Positions 56,873 through 64,000 of a stretch of 64,000 bases of DNA are shown piece after piece. A program made the position numbers and the translations under genes. The stretch's first letter is position 1, and each line of letters opens with the position of its first letter. The notes beneath the pieces were generated by a model. That model had not been told where the DNA came from, made no database searches, and saw only the letters and a program-made list of their open reading frames with translations. The DNA comes from a virus: positions 1-64,000 of the IMG/VR virus record IMGVR_UViG_3300034418_010679; one strand, given 5' to 3'.

Positions 56873-57795
56873 TACATAACTCCATTATTATTTCTATATT
56901 TTGAGCGCCCAGCGCCGTTCATGTATCTTTTTAGTTCGCTAAAGCAGTGGCTTATTCCAGCATCAATTTTTACTTGGGCTGTCCATCCAAGTTCAGCAAG
57001 GGCAAAGATGTTTGCTTTTGTTAAAAGAACATCTCCCTTGCGAGCAGGACGCTTTTCAAACTCTACTTTTGGAAAATGTTCTTTGATAATTTTTATTATC
57101 TCGTTTAGAGAAATGTTTTCCCCAGTTCCAACATCATAAACATTACCGTTGAATGGTTTCCCGTAATTCATTGCAAAGATATTTGCAGATACAACGTCTG
57201 TAACATGAACCATATCTCGTCGGTTTTTTCCATCCCCGTTCAAAAACGGAGTTTTGCCATTTTTTATATGGCTCATCCAATTTGCTATAGCTGTGGCATA
57301 ACTGTCATTTGCCTGTTGGTCTTCTGAATATACATTAAAGTATCTTAAACTAACAGTATCTAAACCGTAGACTTTTGACCACAACTTGCATTCCATTTCC
57401 GAATACAGCTTTTGCAAAGCATAGGGGCTAACTGGTCCTTCTCCGTCGCCCACAACAGATGAAGAACTAGAAAAAATAACACGCTTGGCTCCTACGGAGC
57501 GAGCAAAATTCAACACATTTGTTGTTGATATAATATTGTTTTTTGTTGTCTCTACGGGGTTCTCAACACTATACAAGACTCTGGGAATACACGCCATGTG
57601 AAAAATGTATTCTGGTTTAAAGTTGAGGTAAAAAGGGTGAAATGACCGTCCATCAACACCGTGGTGAAGATCCTTGTTTATATCATGCCCATCCTGTAAA
57701 TCAATACCTAAAACCTCATGCCCTTGTTTTTTCAGTTCAGAAAAAAGACGGCTACCTATGTAACCCTTGTGTCCTGTAACTAAACACCTAGCCAT
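56872..57795 (-). CDS. NAD-dependent sugar epimerase (UDP-glucose 4-epimerase type)
   Basis: 307 aa from ATG 57795, with GGGGTGG upstream and a TAATG junction; a GTG 9 nt earlier is possible. It is an extended short-chain dehydrogenase: G8-x-x-G11-x-x-G14 in VTGHKGYIGSRL, SSSSSVVGD, the catalytic YALQK, and RRDMVHVTDVVSANI. Family members epimerise C4 of UDP-hexoses or make related sugars. The substrate is unknown; C4 epimerisation of UDP-GlcNAc or UDP-glucose is the default expectation. It belongs to the glycan cluster and is immediately after gmd. Confidence 0.82.
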   Translation of the reverse strand: MARCLVTGHKGYIGSRLFSELKKQGHEVLGIDLQDGHDINKDLHHGVDGRSFHPFYLNFKPEYIFHMACIPRVLYSVENPVETTKNNIISTTNVLNFARSVGAKRVIFSSSSSVVGDGEGPVSPYALQKLYSEMECKLWSKVYGLDTVSLRYFNVYSEDQQANDSYATAIANWMSHIKNGKTPFLNGDGKNRRDMVHVTDVVSANIFAMNYGKPFNGNVYDVGTGENISLNEIIKIIKEHFPKVEFEKRPARKGDVLLTKANIFALAELGWTAQVKIDAGISHCFSELKRYMNGAGRSKYRNNNGVM

Positions 57796-58787
57796 TATTT
57801 CCACCCCTTTTGTGTTACTATTGAATTAAAATCACATTGATACATATCTCTTGCCAAAGATGAAAAATTATATTTTGGCTCCCAACCCAAGACCCTTCTA
57901 GCTTTTGAGCTATCACCAAGTAGATATGGCACTTCATGTGGTCTTAGGTATTTCTTGTTAATTTTTAAATGTCGCGCTGGGTCACCAAGGTCGGCTGCTT
58001 CCCACACCTCATCTAAAAATTCTCTTACTGAATGTGTTTCCCCGGTTGCAATAACATAGTCATCTGGTATATCTTGCTGGAGCATTAACCACATTGCCTC
58101 AACATAGTCTTTTGCGTGACCCCAATCTCTTTTTGCGTCGAGATTTCCTAGTTCAACATACTCTTGATGACCAAGCCTGATGTTTGCTGCTGCTAATGTA
58201 ATTTTTCTTGTTACAAAGGTTTCTCCACGTCTTGGCGATTCGTGGTTAAATAGAATACCGCTGGAAACGTGAAGACTGTATGATGTGCGATAGTTGCGGA
58301 CTAGGTTATGTGCAAATACTTTGGCACAAGCGTATGGTGAAGCTGGCATTAGACGAGAATTTTCATCGTATCCAGCCTCTGGGACGTTTGGGTTGTCGCC
58401 GTACATCTCAGATGAACTTGCTTGGTAGAAGCGACATTTTGGATGAACATTTCTTATTGCTTCAAGAATGCGAAGAGTGCCATTAGCTATTCCAAGAACT
58501 GTATCCTCTGGCACATCAAAAGAAACTCTAACATGAGATTGCGCTGCTAGGTTATAAAATTCATCAGGTCTATACTTTAATAGTAGTCTATATGTTGCAG
58601 AAGCATCATTTAAATCCCAGTATTCCATTGTAAAACTTGGATTGTTATAAAAACTGTTAACCCTCTCGGTACAGATAAGAGATGTTCTTCTTTTTAGTCC
58701 AACAACAAAATAACCTTTACGCAACAAAAGTTCTGCCAAGTATGAGCCATCTTGTCCTGTAATTCCACTAACAAATGCGGTTTTCAC
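57795..58787 (-). CDS. gmd: GDP-mannose 4,6-dehydratase
   Basis: 330 aa (E. coli Gmd is 373 aa). It converts GDP-D-mannose to GDP-4-keto-6-deoxymannose, the first step to GDP-L-fucose. Seen: SGITGQDGSYLAELLLRKGY (GxxGxxG at 8-14), LKRRTS (33-36), AAQSHVRVSFDVPEDT, ASSSEMYGD (S125, E127), PYACAKVFAH (Y152, K156), and LDAKRDWGHAKDYVEAMW. The GTG start overlaps the fucose synthase stop as GTGA, so the two enzymes are translationally coupled. Confidence 0.95.
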   Translation of the reverse strand: MKTAFVSGITGQDGSYLAELLLRKGYFVVGLKRRTSLICTERVNSFYNNPSFTMEYWDLNDASATYRLLLKYRPDEFYNLAAQSHVRVSFDVPEDTVLGIANGTLRILEAIRNVHPKCRFYQASSSEMYGDNPNVPEAGYDENSRLMPASPYACAKVFAHNLVRNYRTSYSLHVSSGILFNHESPRRGETFVTRKITLAAANIRLGHQEYVELGNLDAKRDWGHAKDYVEAMWLMLQQDIPDDYVIATGETHSVREFLDEVWEAADLGDPARHLKINKKYLRPHEVPYLLGDSSKARRVLGWEPKYNFSSLARDMYQCDFNSIVTQKGWK

Positions 58788-59695
58788 TTTATTCCTCTAA
58801 CGTTTGGATAACTTATTATAAACCAATCGCAAGTCTTTTTTAAACCTTCTTTTAGTGATGTATAGTATTCTTTTTTCCACCCTAAGTCAAGTAATTTTTG
58901 GTTTGAGCTTGGCTTTCTGTGTTGTCCAGATGGTTGGTCTGTTTGCCACTCTAACTCACCATCATATCCTAGAATATCACATATCATCTCCACGACTTCT
59001 TTGATGGAATATTCATCTGTGTTGCCAATATTGATTGGCTCTGGCTCATCGTAGTTTTCCATAAGGAATAGAAGAATACGTGCGATATCTTCTGAATAAG
59101 TGAACTCACGAAGTGGTGAACCATCACCCCAGCAGAATACAGAAGGCTCTTTATTTATTTTTGCCTCCCAGACTTTGCGGATAAGAGCGGGGATGACGTG
59201 ACTGTTTTCTAAGTCAAAGTTATCATTCTCGCCATATAGGTTGTTTGGAATGGCTGTGATAAAGTTACAGCCGTATTGTTGTCTGTATGCCCTGGACATA
59301 ACATCTACCATTCTTTTGGCATAAGCATAGCCAAAGTTGGAATGGTGTGGTGGTCCAAGGTGTAGCTGGTCTTCTGTGAGTGGATAAGTTACATAAGGTG
59401 CGTCTGGATAGACGCAGGTTGATAAGAGGGAGAGAACCTTGTTTGCTCCGCGATGATGTGCGTCGTGAAGTATTTTTTGGTTTATGTTTGAGTTCTCGTA
59501 ATAGAACTGCGCCATTTCCTCTGTGTTTGCTTTGACACCACCAACTTTGGCTGCGAGGTGAATAATACCTTTGTCTTGGGGGTCAAACAGCAGGTTGTGG
59601 AACTGTTCTCTGTTTGGATATTCTGCTTCTGGTAGGACTCTCTTAAATGCAGAGCCTACCATCCCTGTGCCGCCTGTAATGATTGTTTTTCTCAT
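58784..59695 (-). CDS. fcl: GDP-L-fucose synthase
   Basis: 303 aa (E. coli Fcl/WcaG is 321 aa). Epimerase-reductase that turns GDP-4-keto-6-deoxymannose into GDP-L-fucose. Seen: ITGGTGMVGSAFKRVLP (G8, G11, G14), IIHLAAKVGGVKAN, STCVYPDAP (Ser 92), FGYAYAKRMVD (Y123, K127), NNLYGENDNFDLENSHVIPA and LREFTYSEDIAR. Gene order is fucosyltransferase, synthase, dehydratase, so the sugar donor and its user are made from one operon. Confidence 0.94.
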   Translation of the reverse strand: MRKTIITGGTGMVGSAFKRVLPEAEYPNREQFHNLLFDPQDKGIIHLAAKVGGVKANTEEMAQFYYENSNINQKILHDAHHRGANKVLSLLSTCVYPDAPYVTYPLTEDQLHLGPPHHSNFGYAYAKRMVDVMSRAYRQQYGCNFITAIPNNLYGENDNFDLENSHVIPALIRKVWEAKINKEPSVFCWGDGSPLREFTYSEDIARILLFLMENYDEPEPINIGNTDEYSIKEVVEMICDILGYDGELEWQTDQPSGQHRKPSSNQKLLDLGWKKEYYTSLKEGLKKTCDWFIISYPNVRGIK

Positions 59696-59696
59696 T

Positions 59697-60521
59697 CTAG
59701 CCCCATTTAAACCACTCTTTTAAGGGAACTTGGCTTAAATTTTTATTCGATGTTCCCTTCCACGGTCGCCAAGGTCCATAAACACCAACCTTTTTAGCAT
59801 CGCTCAAAAACGCTGCCCACCAAGAGAGTGTTCCATGTTCAAACAGTATATTATCACAACTACGAATAAAATTAAAGTCCTCAAGAACATTTTGCTTTTT
59901 ACAAACTGGGTTATATTCTGAAAGGGTTTGGTAAAGAGAATTAAAATACTCAACCGACTCTACGAGTGACACTCTTTCGTTGTCAGCCACCTTTGTATGA
60001 AACTCAAAAGAAGACAACTCTTCAGGTGTTATTTGTTTCCAAACTGGAAAATCTGTTACAACATGCATTTCGTCGAAGTCAAACTTTTCAACAGCATCCT
60101 TGTATGCTATTGCAGTTGGTTTTGTATAGAACTCATTCTTCATAAAAAGACGGTCGCCGGTCCTTAAATGAACGGCAAGTGTTCTCTTTTTTTCTTTTAC
60201 CGGGGGGAACCAGCCTTTTATTTTTTCCCTATTGGCAATAAAGTACCTGTAATCTTCAAAGTATCCAGATAGCAAAACATGGCTGTTCTTTGTGTCCAGT
60301 GAAAAAGCAGAAACATACTCGTTATCGTGGAGTCGGTGCGAAAAAGATGGAGGCTTCTCACAAAAAACAAAGCCAAGTTTTTGAAGGTGTTCTTTGCCGT
60401 AATAATTGGGAAAGGGTTGTACCAAATGTACGCTATCTTTTTTGTATTCTGCTAAGACCTTACCGGCGAGGGCTTGAAATAGGTTATTGCCAAACCCATT
60501 TGTAAGTTGAACGTATATCAT
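59697..60521 (-). CDS. Fucosyltransferase-like protein (GT11-type)
   Basis: 274 aa. Motifs of alpha-1,2-fucosyltransferases: N-terminal LTNGFGNNLFQALAGKVLA (G-x-G-N-x-x-F), TLAVHLRTGDRLF (H-x-R-x-G-D, which binds GDP-fucose), and near the C-terminus CDNILFEHGTLSWWAAFLSD (S-x-x-S-W-W-A-A type). Its neighbours make GDP-L-fucose, which supports the donor. The acceptor could be a host or phage surface glycan, virion protein or other sugar chain. It overlaps the next upstream gene as ATGA. The family call is by motif; specificity is inferred. Confidence 0.78.
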   Translation of the reverse strand: MIYVQLTNGFGNNLFQALAGKVLAEYKKDSVHLVQPFPNYYGKEHLQKLGFVFCEKPPSFSHRLHDNEYVSAFSLDTKNSHVLLSGYFEDYRYFIANREKIKGWFPPVKEKKRTLAVHLRTGDRLFMKNEFYTKPTAIAYKDAVEKFDFDEMHVVTDFPVWKQITPEELSSFEFHTKVADNERVSLVESVEYFNSLYQTLSEYNPVCKKQNVLEDFNFIRSCDNILFEHGTLSWWAAFLSDAKKVGVYGPWRPWKGTSNKNLSQVPLKEWFKWG

Positions 60522-61321
60522 CTTGGCTCTACCTGTTCTACCAGTTTGCCTTGGTAGTCTATTAACTTTTGTGTTTTATCTCTGTGTGGGAAATCTTTTA
60601 TTGGTTTTGTTTTGTCAAACTCGGTAAATGGACGACATATGTCGGTTATGTATCTAACATCAACGCCTTGACTATTAAGCCAACCCTCCCAAGCATGTTC
60701 GGTGCATTCAAAATTATTGTCCGTTCTAGTTGGGTCTTCACCCTCCAAATATTTGTAGGCGCAATATTTTTCAAACACCTCCGGTGTTCCCAGCGCAAAA
60801 AAGCACAAGTCCCTGTGTCCAGAAGGTGTAAACCGAGTGCTATAAATAATATTTTCGTTTAGCTCTATATTGTTTCCAGAGATAACCACTTTTTTTGGAT
60901 ACATAGAGTTGTCTGGTCTACTACGAATAATCAGGTCGTACTTAAAGTTGTTTTGCCTAGCATACTCCTTAGCCATGGCAAAGCCTTTGCCAATATTATC
61001 TATTTGATTTTGCATTCTTGTTCTAAAATACCCAAGTGTCCCAAAATTTCCATCAGGAAGCTTTTCATGTTCATCAACAACAAGTGCTTTTAGATTGTCT
61101 CCATAGATATTTGGAACATCTTGTTCTATCTGCTCCTTTGTATAGGCTGTGGTAGTGTTATACTTTTGTTGTAAACTTTTACCACAAGAGTGCATTGTGT
61201 TTGTGGTTGTAGCATACACAAACACATCGGCATTATTGGGTTCTATAAGGTGTTTTATTTGATTGAGGGCATTAATTTTATAGTCTCTCATTTGTCCAGT
61301 TATTAAAACAGCGACTTTCAT
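60518..61321 (-). CDS. Putative glycosyltransferase-like protein, unclassified
   Basis: 267 aa. Starts MKVAVLITGQMRDYKINALN, a strand-turn-helix start seen in uncharacterised viral and bacterial sugar-cluster proteins. Later come AKEYARQNNFKYDLIIRSRP with D-N, resembling a GT-A metal-binding strand, then ENIIYSTRFTPSGHRDLCFF and an acidic segment with WEGWLNSQGVD. No family can be named with certainty. Its place among glycosyltransferases suggests a role in building the same glycan. It is coupled to both neighbours by ATGA. Confidence 0.5.
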   Translation of the reverse strand: MKVAVLITGQMRDYKINALNQIKHLIEPNNADVFVYATTTNTMHSCGKSLQQKYNTTTAYTKEQIEQDVPNIYGDNLKALVVDEHEKLPDGNFGTLGYFRTRMQNQIDNIGKGFAMAKEYARQNNFKYDLIIRSRPDNSMYPKKVVISGNNIELNENIIYSTRFTPSGHRDLCFFALGTPEVFEKYCAYKYLEGEDPTRTDNNFECTEHAWEGWLNSQGVDVRYITDICRPFTEFDKTKPIKDFPHRDKTQKLIDYQGKLVEQVEPR

Positions 61322-62178
61322 TTTTGCTCCATATATTCTGGTTTTACATTATCTCTGCAAGATTTGCAAAAACCCTCTTTAGGACCATCTTCTTTATGGT
61401 GTTCGCGCCAGGGCTTGTATTTGTCGCTCATAAAGATGTCCCACAGTTTTTGCTCCCTAATATTACCCATAACCCCTGACTCCTGCCCAGGAACGTCGGA
61501 ACGCATAGCACAACATACCGTAACATGTCCATTGTAGTCGATATACATGTTATGAAATGGCTGTAAGCATCTCTGAGTTCTAACATAGTCTGATGCGATA
61601 TCCACTGTTTCGCCCCTGGAGGAGCCATCTAGCTCAAAGTTTCTCGATCTTATGTGGATTGTCATACCTCTGTGTGACAAGTCATATTCTAATTTACACC
61701 CAGGTATATCGGTTATAACCTTGGCAGGGAGACCTAACTTTTTTATTCTTTTCTCTGCGCGGCGGCGCATTCTTTCGTGGTCATATTTTTCGTTATTTCC
61801 AAGATATTGTTGTATCCACAATTGGTCAAATCCAATATCGCACAACTCTTCAATATATTCTCTTGTCACGTAATCGCCGTTTGAATTTGTTCTAAGAATA
61901 GCATTTGGCAACATTTCCCTAGCTTGACGGACTCGCTTTAAAAACAAATCTTTGTGCGAAAGAGGTTCGTTGTACCTACTATAAGTTAACTCTCCCGAAA
62001 AATCAATTTCCTGAAGTTGCTCTAAAAGACTTAGGTATTCTTGCTCTGGCATCTCTTTGTTAGTAGACATTCTATCGATAAACGAGTTTGGGCAGAACCA
62101 ACACTTTCGGTTACAATAAGAAAATATCTCTATTTCTATTAGTCTAAGAGCTTCTTTGAAATGTCGTTTGTTGTTCAT
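61318..62178 (-). CDS. Radical SAM protein with C-terminal auxiliary cluster (SPASM-like)
   Basis: 286 aa from ATG 62178 (ATGA junction); a start 48 nt earlier lies inside the previous gene. The radical SAM cluster motif C22-x3-C26-x2-C29 (YCNRKCWFCPNS) is intact, followed by ELTYSRYNEPLSH, ILRTNSNGDYV and GFDQLWIQQYLG of the barrel. The C-terminal part has CLQPFHNMYIDYNGHVTVCC and FCKSCRDN, typical of SPASM/Twitch domains binding further Fe-S clusters. It could modify a sugar or peptide; the substrate is unknown. Confidence 0.85.
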   Translation of the reverse strand: MNNKRHFKEALRLIEIEIFSYCNRKCWFCPNSFIDRMSTNKEMPEQEYLSLLEQLQEIDFSGELTYSRYNEPLSHKDLFLKRVRQAREMLPNAILRTNSNGDYVTREYIEELCDIGFDQLWIQQYLGNNEKYDHERMRRRAEKRIKKLGLPAKVITDIPGCKLEYDLSHRGMTIHIRSRNFELDGSSRGETVDIASDYVRTQRCLQPFHNMYIDYNGHVTVCCAMRSDVPGQESGVMGNIREQKLWDIFMSDKYKPWREHHKEDGPKEGFCKSCRDNVKPEYMEQK

Positions 62179-63113
62179 AAAATGCCTTGTATTGTTCCAA
62201 CCAGTTGTTTTGCTCGGTTTTCCCAAGTGTGATTAGTTAAAAAATCTTGTGTAGCAGTTGTGGTTATTTTGGAAACTTCAATAGGATTGTTTTTTATCCA
62301 TTTTACCACATCAGCAAAGTTATTTAAATCTGGATCAAATTGAACACAGTTTATCCCATCCGTAAAAATATGTTCATACTCTCTTTCGACCCTTTGGCAT
62401 AACAATAGAGTGTTAGACGCTGCCACTTCATAGTATCTAGGGGTGATATCACCAAATGCAGCAGCAGTAGCAATCCAAGCATTGGATGAATTAATGACTT
62501 TTGCGTATTGCTCATAACTTGGTATTCTTGATGGTCTATCATCGGATGAATACCAAAATACGTCTAAATTGTCTTCTTGTTGCAAAGCCTCGCCTATTTT
62601 GGTTCTTAGGTCTTTTGTTTTAAACGCTCCGGTTGGATAATGTTTGTTTTCATGCAGCGCGCCGCTAAAACCAATATCATATTTTTTTTCTATTTGACGA
62701 CTCTTAAATATCTCTGGATCGAACCCATATGGAAATAACTCCGTCTTTATGCCTGTCGCCTTTTCGTATTTTTTATATTGTGGTATTGGGGTCAAAATAC
62801 GATTAATGTTATTATAGATACAAAACTTTAATTTATCTCTCAGATTGTTTTGTGGCTTAAACAAAATACAAACAGAAGGGACGTTTAGATTCTTTACAAT
62901 TCCAAAATAGCCGTGGTTAAACCACCCAAGACCAAATACAACAACATCTGGCTGAAAGTTTATTTTTGAGGTGTAAGCTTGAAAATCAAAAACTGGTTCT
63001 CTACATAAGTGAACTTGGGATATCCTTATGAGTTCGTCATAAACACCATCATAATATTTGTAGTTTTGTGACGTTGCAGTCTTTATAGTGGGGTCAAGGT
63101 AAAGTATTTTCAT
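62175..63113 (-). CDS. Glycosyltransferase, CgeB-like (GT4-type, group 1)
   Basis: 312 aa. The C-terminal half holds the family pattern YDIGFSGALHENKHYP, SYEQYAKVINSSNAWIATAA and FGDITPRYYEVAASNTLLLC, then EYEHIFTDGINCVQFDPDLN, all as in the glycosyl transferase 'group 1-2'/CgeB set with a GT-B fold. The N-terminal half is a degenerate Rossmann-like domain. Donor and acceptor are unknown. It overlaps the genes on both sides as ATGA. Confidence 0.75.
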   Translation of the reverse strand: MKILYLDPTIKTATSQNYKYYDGVYDELIRISQVHLCREPVFDFQAYTSKINFQPDVVVFGLGWFNHGYFGIVKNLNVPSVCILFKPQNNLRDKLKFCIYNNINRILTPIPQYKKYEKATGIKTELFPYGFDPEIFKSRQIEKKYDIGFSGALHENKHYPTGAFKTKDLRTKIGEALQQEDNLDVFWYSSDDRPSRIPSYEQYAKVINSSNAWIATAAAFGDITPRYYEVAASNTLLLCQRVEREYEHIFTDGINCVQFDPDLNNFADVVKWIKNNPIEVSKITTTATQDFLTNHTWENRAKQLVGTIQGIL

Positions 63114-64000
63114 TTTGTCAAGTCCTTCACCCCAGGCGCAATATCTTGTAAATGACGAAACTTGCCCTGGTTGTGAACACCGCTGTCAACCAAATTAAAG
63201 TCATATATCTCATCTTGAATCATGTGGACAAACAAAGAGATAATTTCATTGTCTCCCCAGCGGTACTTGTATATGCCACCAGATTTATTAACAAAACCTA
63301 TCCATTCCTTCCACAGTTGGCTTTTGAACATTTTTGTATCTATGACATATGTGTCACACCAATCTAATAGGTGAAAGTTATTATTGGCTGCTGGGTCTGT
63401 TAATAAGGAAGCCAGCTTTTCATTCTTCGGGGTCAGGTTTTTTAGTTCCAGAAACCTCTTTGTTAGCTGCCATAAGCCTACTCTGGTATCTAAGTGTCCT
63501 TGGTGTGGTCTACCATTTTTCAACCTTTGACCTGTCTTGTAGGCACCAAAAAGTTTATTTTGTTCCCTCAATATTGAGAACGGGTTTATATCAACCTTGC
63601 TATCATACCCAGACTCGTCATCATGTGTTAGGATAAAATCATACTGAGTTAAGTTAGTATCAGGATATCCATACATGTTGCTTGTAAAATTACACATGTG
63701 TAGATATCCCTTTCTATTAATGGGAAAGCTAGTTCTGGCATACCACAACTCTTTTCTGTTATAGAAAAGTTCTTCTTCTCTTATATTCTCCGGTGTTTTA
63801 TAGGGGACAGAAATAAAACGAACATCTTGTGAGTTGTCCTCTCTTATTTCTTGTCTAAAACTTTCATCATCATATATGTCATCAAAATAATGAACATACA
63901 CGGGATATCTATGTTTGTGATTAAAGTTATCCCAAAGTGATTTAAGGGAATGCCTAATACACTTTTTTCTTGAAGAAATATAAACTATACAAGCATTTTG
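63110..64000 (-). CDS. Glycosyltransferase of GT15 type (Kre2/Mnt1-like mannosyltransferase), 5' end outside window
   Basis: 296 aa visible; the frame is open to the window edge, and a GTG at 63901 sometimes taken as start is internal. Pattern shared with fungal alpha-1,2-mannosyltransferases: an ACIVYISSRK strand, then SLWDNFNHKHRYPVYVHYFD ('FN-x-x-x-x-YP-x-x-x-x-x-D'), YLHMCNFTSNMYGYPD, YDFILTHDDESGYDSKVDIN with PF, NKLFGAY, and KEWIGFVNKSGGIYKYRWGD then NEIISLFVHM. This follows the 'MCRF...YDYYWRVEP...DPF...GGFYYERWGD' order of GT15. It would transfer mannose, agreeing with the GDP-mannose chemistry downstream. Confidence 0.68.
   Translation of the reverse strand, partial: QNACIVYISSRKKCIRHSLKSLWDNFNHKHRYPVYVHYFDDIYDDESFRQEIREDNSQDVRFISVPYKTPENIREEELFYNRKELWYARTSFPINRKGYLHMCNFTSNMYGYPDTNLTQYDFILTHDDESGYDSKVDINPFSILREQNKLFGAYKTGQRLKNGRPHQGHLDTRVGLWQLTKRFLELKNLTPKNEKLASLLTDPAANNNFHLLDWCDTYVIDTKMFKSQLWKEWIGFVNKSGGIYKYRWGDNEIISLFVHMIQDEIYDFNLVDSGVHNQGKFRHLQDIAPGVKDLTK

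Noticed and set aside
63110-63901. GTG at 63901 as the start of the last gene
   Set aside because: The frame is open to the window edge and the upstream 33 codons continue the GT15-type N-terminal motif, so the real start lies outside.
1-64000. tRNA genes, CRISPR arrays, insertion sequences and attachment sites
   Set aside because: No cloverleaf-like sequence, regularly spaced repeat, transposase or terminal repeat was seen; gaps between genes are too short to hold most of them. A computed tRNA scan was not possible.

Overview
The window is part of the genome of a large, distantly T4-like contractile-tailed phage (myovirus). Every gene I can support lies on the minus strand and coding density is close to 100%. 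Genes abut or overlap through ATGA, TAATG or short overlaps. Recognisable T4-type proteins include the large terminase (gp17), portal (gp20), prohead protease (gp21), scaffold (gp22 type), major capsid protein (gp23), neck proteins (gp13, gp14, gp15), sheath (gp18), tube (gp19), a gp26-family baseplate protein, wedge proteins gp25 and gp6, a gp55-like late sigma factor, a gp46/gp47-type nuclease complex, a gp61-type primase and a RuvC-like nuclease. The host cannot be read from the sequence. A phage-borne ribosomal protein bS21 and a fucose/mannose glycan cluster resemble what is known from marine and other environmental T4-like phages.

Layout in the direction of transcription (high to low coordinates). 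(1) 64000-56347: a glycan and nucleotide-sugar cluster with a GT15-like mannosyltransferase, a CgeB-type glycosyltransferase, a radical SAM protein, a sugar-transferase-like protein, a GT11-like fucosyltransferase, GDP-fucose synthase, GDP-mannose 4,6-dehydratase, an epimerase, a 58-aa protein and a cupin. (2) 56354-54867: a zinc-ribbon protein, a membrane coiled-coil protein, the gp55-like sigma factor and a small helical protein. (3) 54866-25130: baseplate and tail genes, including an amidase-bearing hub protein, proteins of 1570 and 2666 aa, gp25, gp6 and two tandem paralogues. (4) 25117-20527: DNA metabolism (RuvC-like, primase, and a single-chain SbcD-SbcC fusion). (5) 20455-18655: a GIY-YIG homing endonuclease and a probable lysis cassette. 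(6) 18655-6517: DNA packaging and head morphogenesis, with bS21 embedded in it, ending in a strong terminator behind the capsid gene. (7) 6422-1: neck, sheath, tube and the start of the next baseplate gene.

Three points stand out. First, four small proteins around the prohead protease share an N-terminal helix of about 20 residues. It ends in an L/V/I-x-E site of the kind cleaved by T4-type prohead proteases, and matching sites occur in the capsid protein and in the protease itself, so they look like capsid-targeted internal proteins. Second, six of the seven non-coding gaps of 55 nt or more carry the minus-strand motif CTATTTA-N-N, 20 to 42 nt upstream of a start codon, which is a good candidate for the late promoter read by the gp55-like sigma factor. 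Third, in front of the homing endonuclease one copy of that motif forms the 5' arm of a perfect 14-bp hairpin whose 3' arm contains the ribosome binding site. This arrangement would silence read-through transcripts and permit translation only from late transcripts. The gap without a motif is filled by a 24-codon ORF joined to its neighbour by ATGA.
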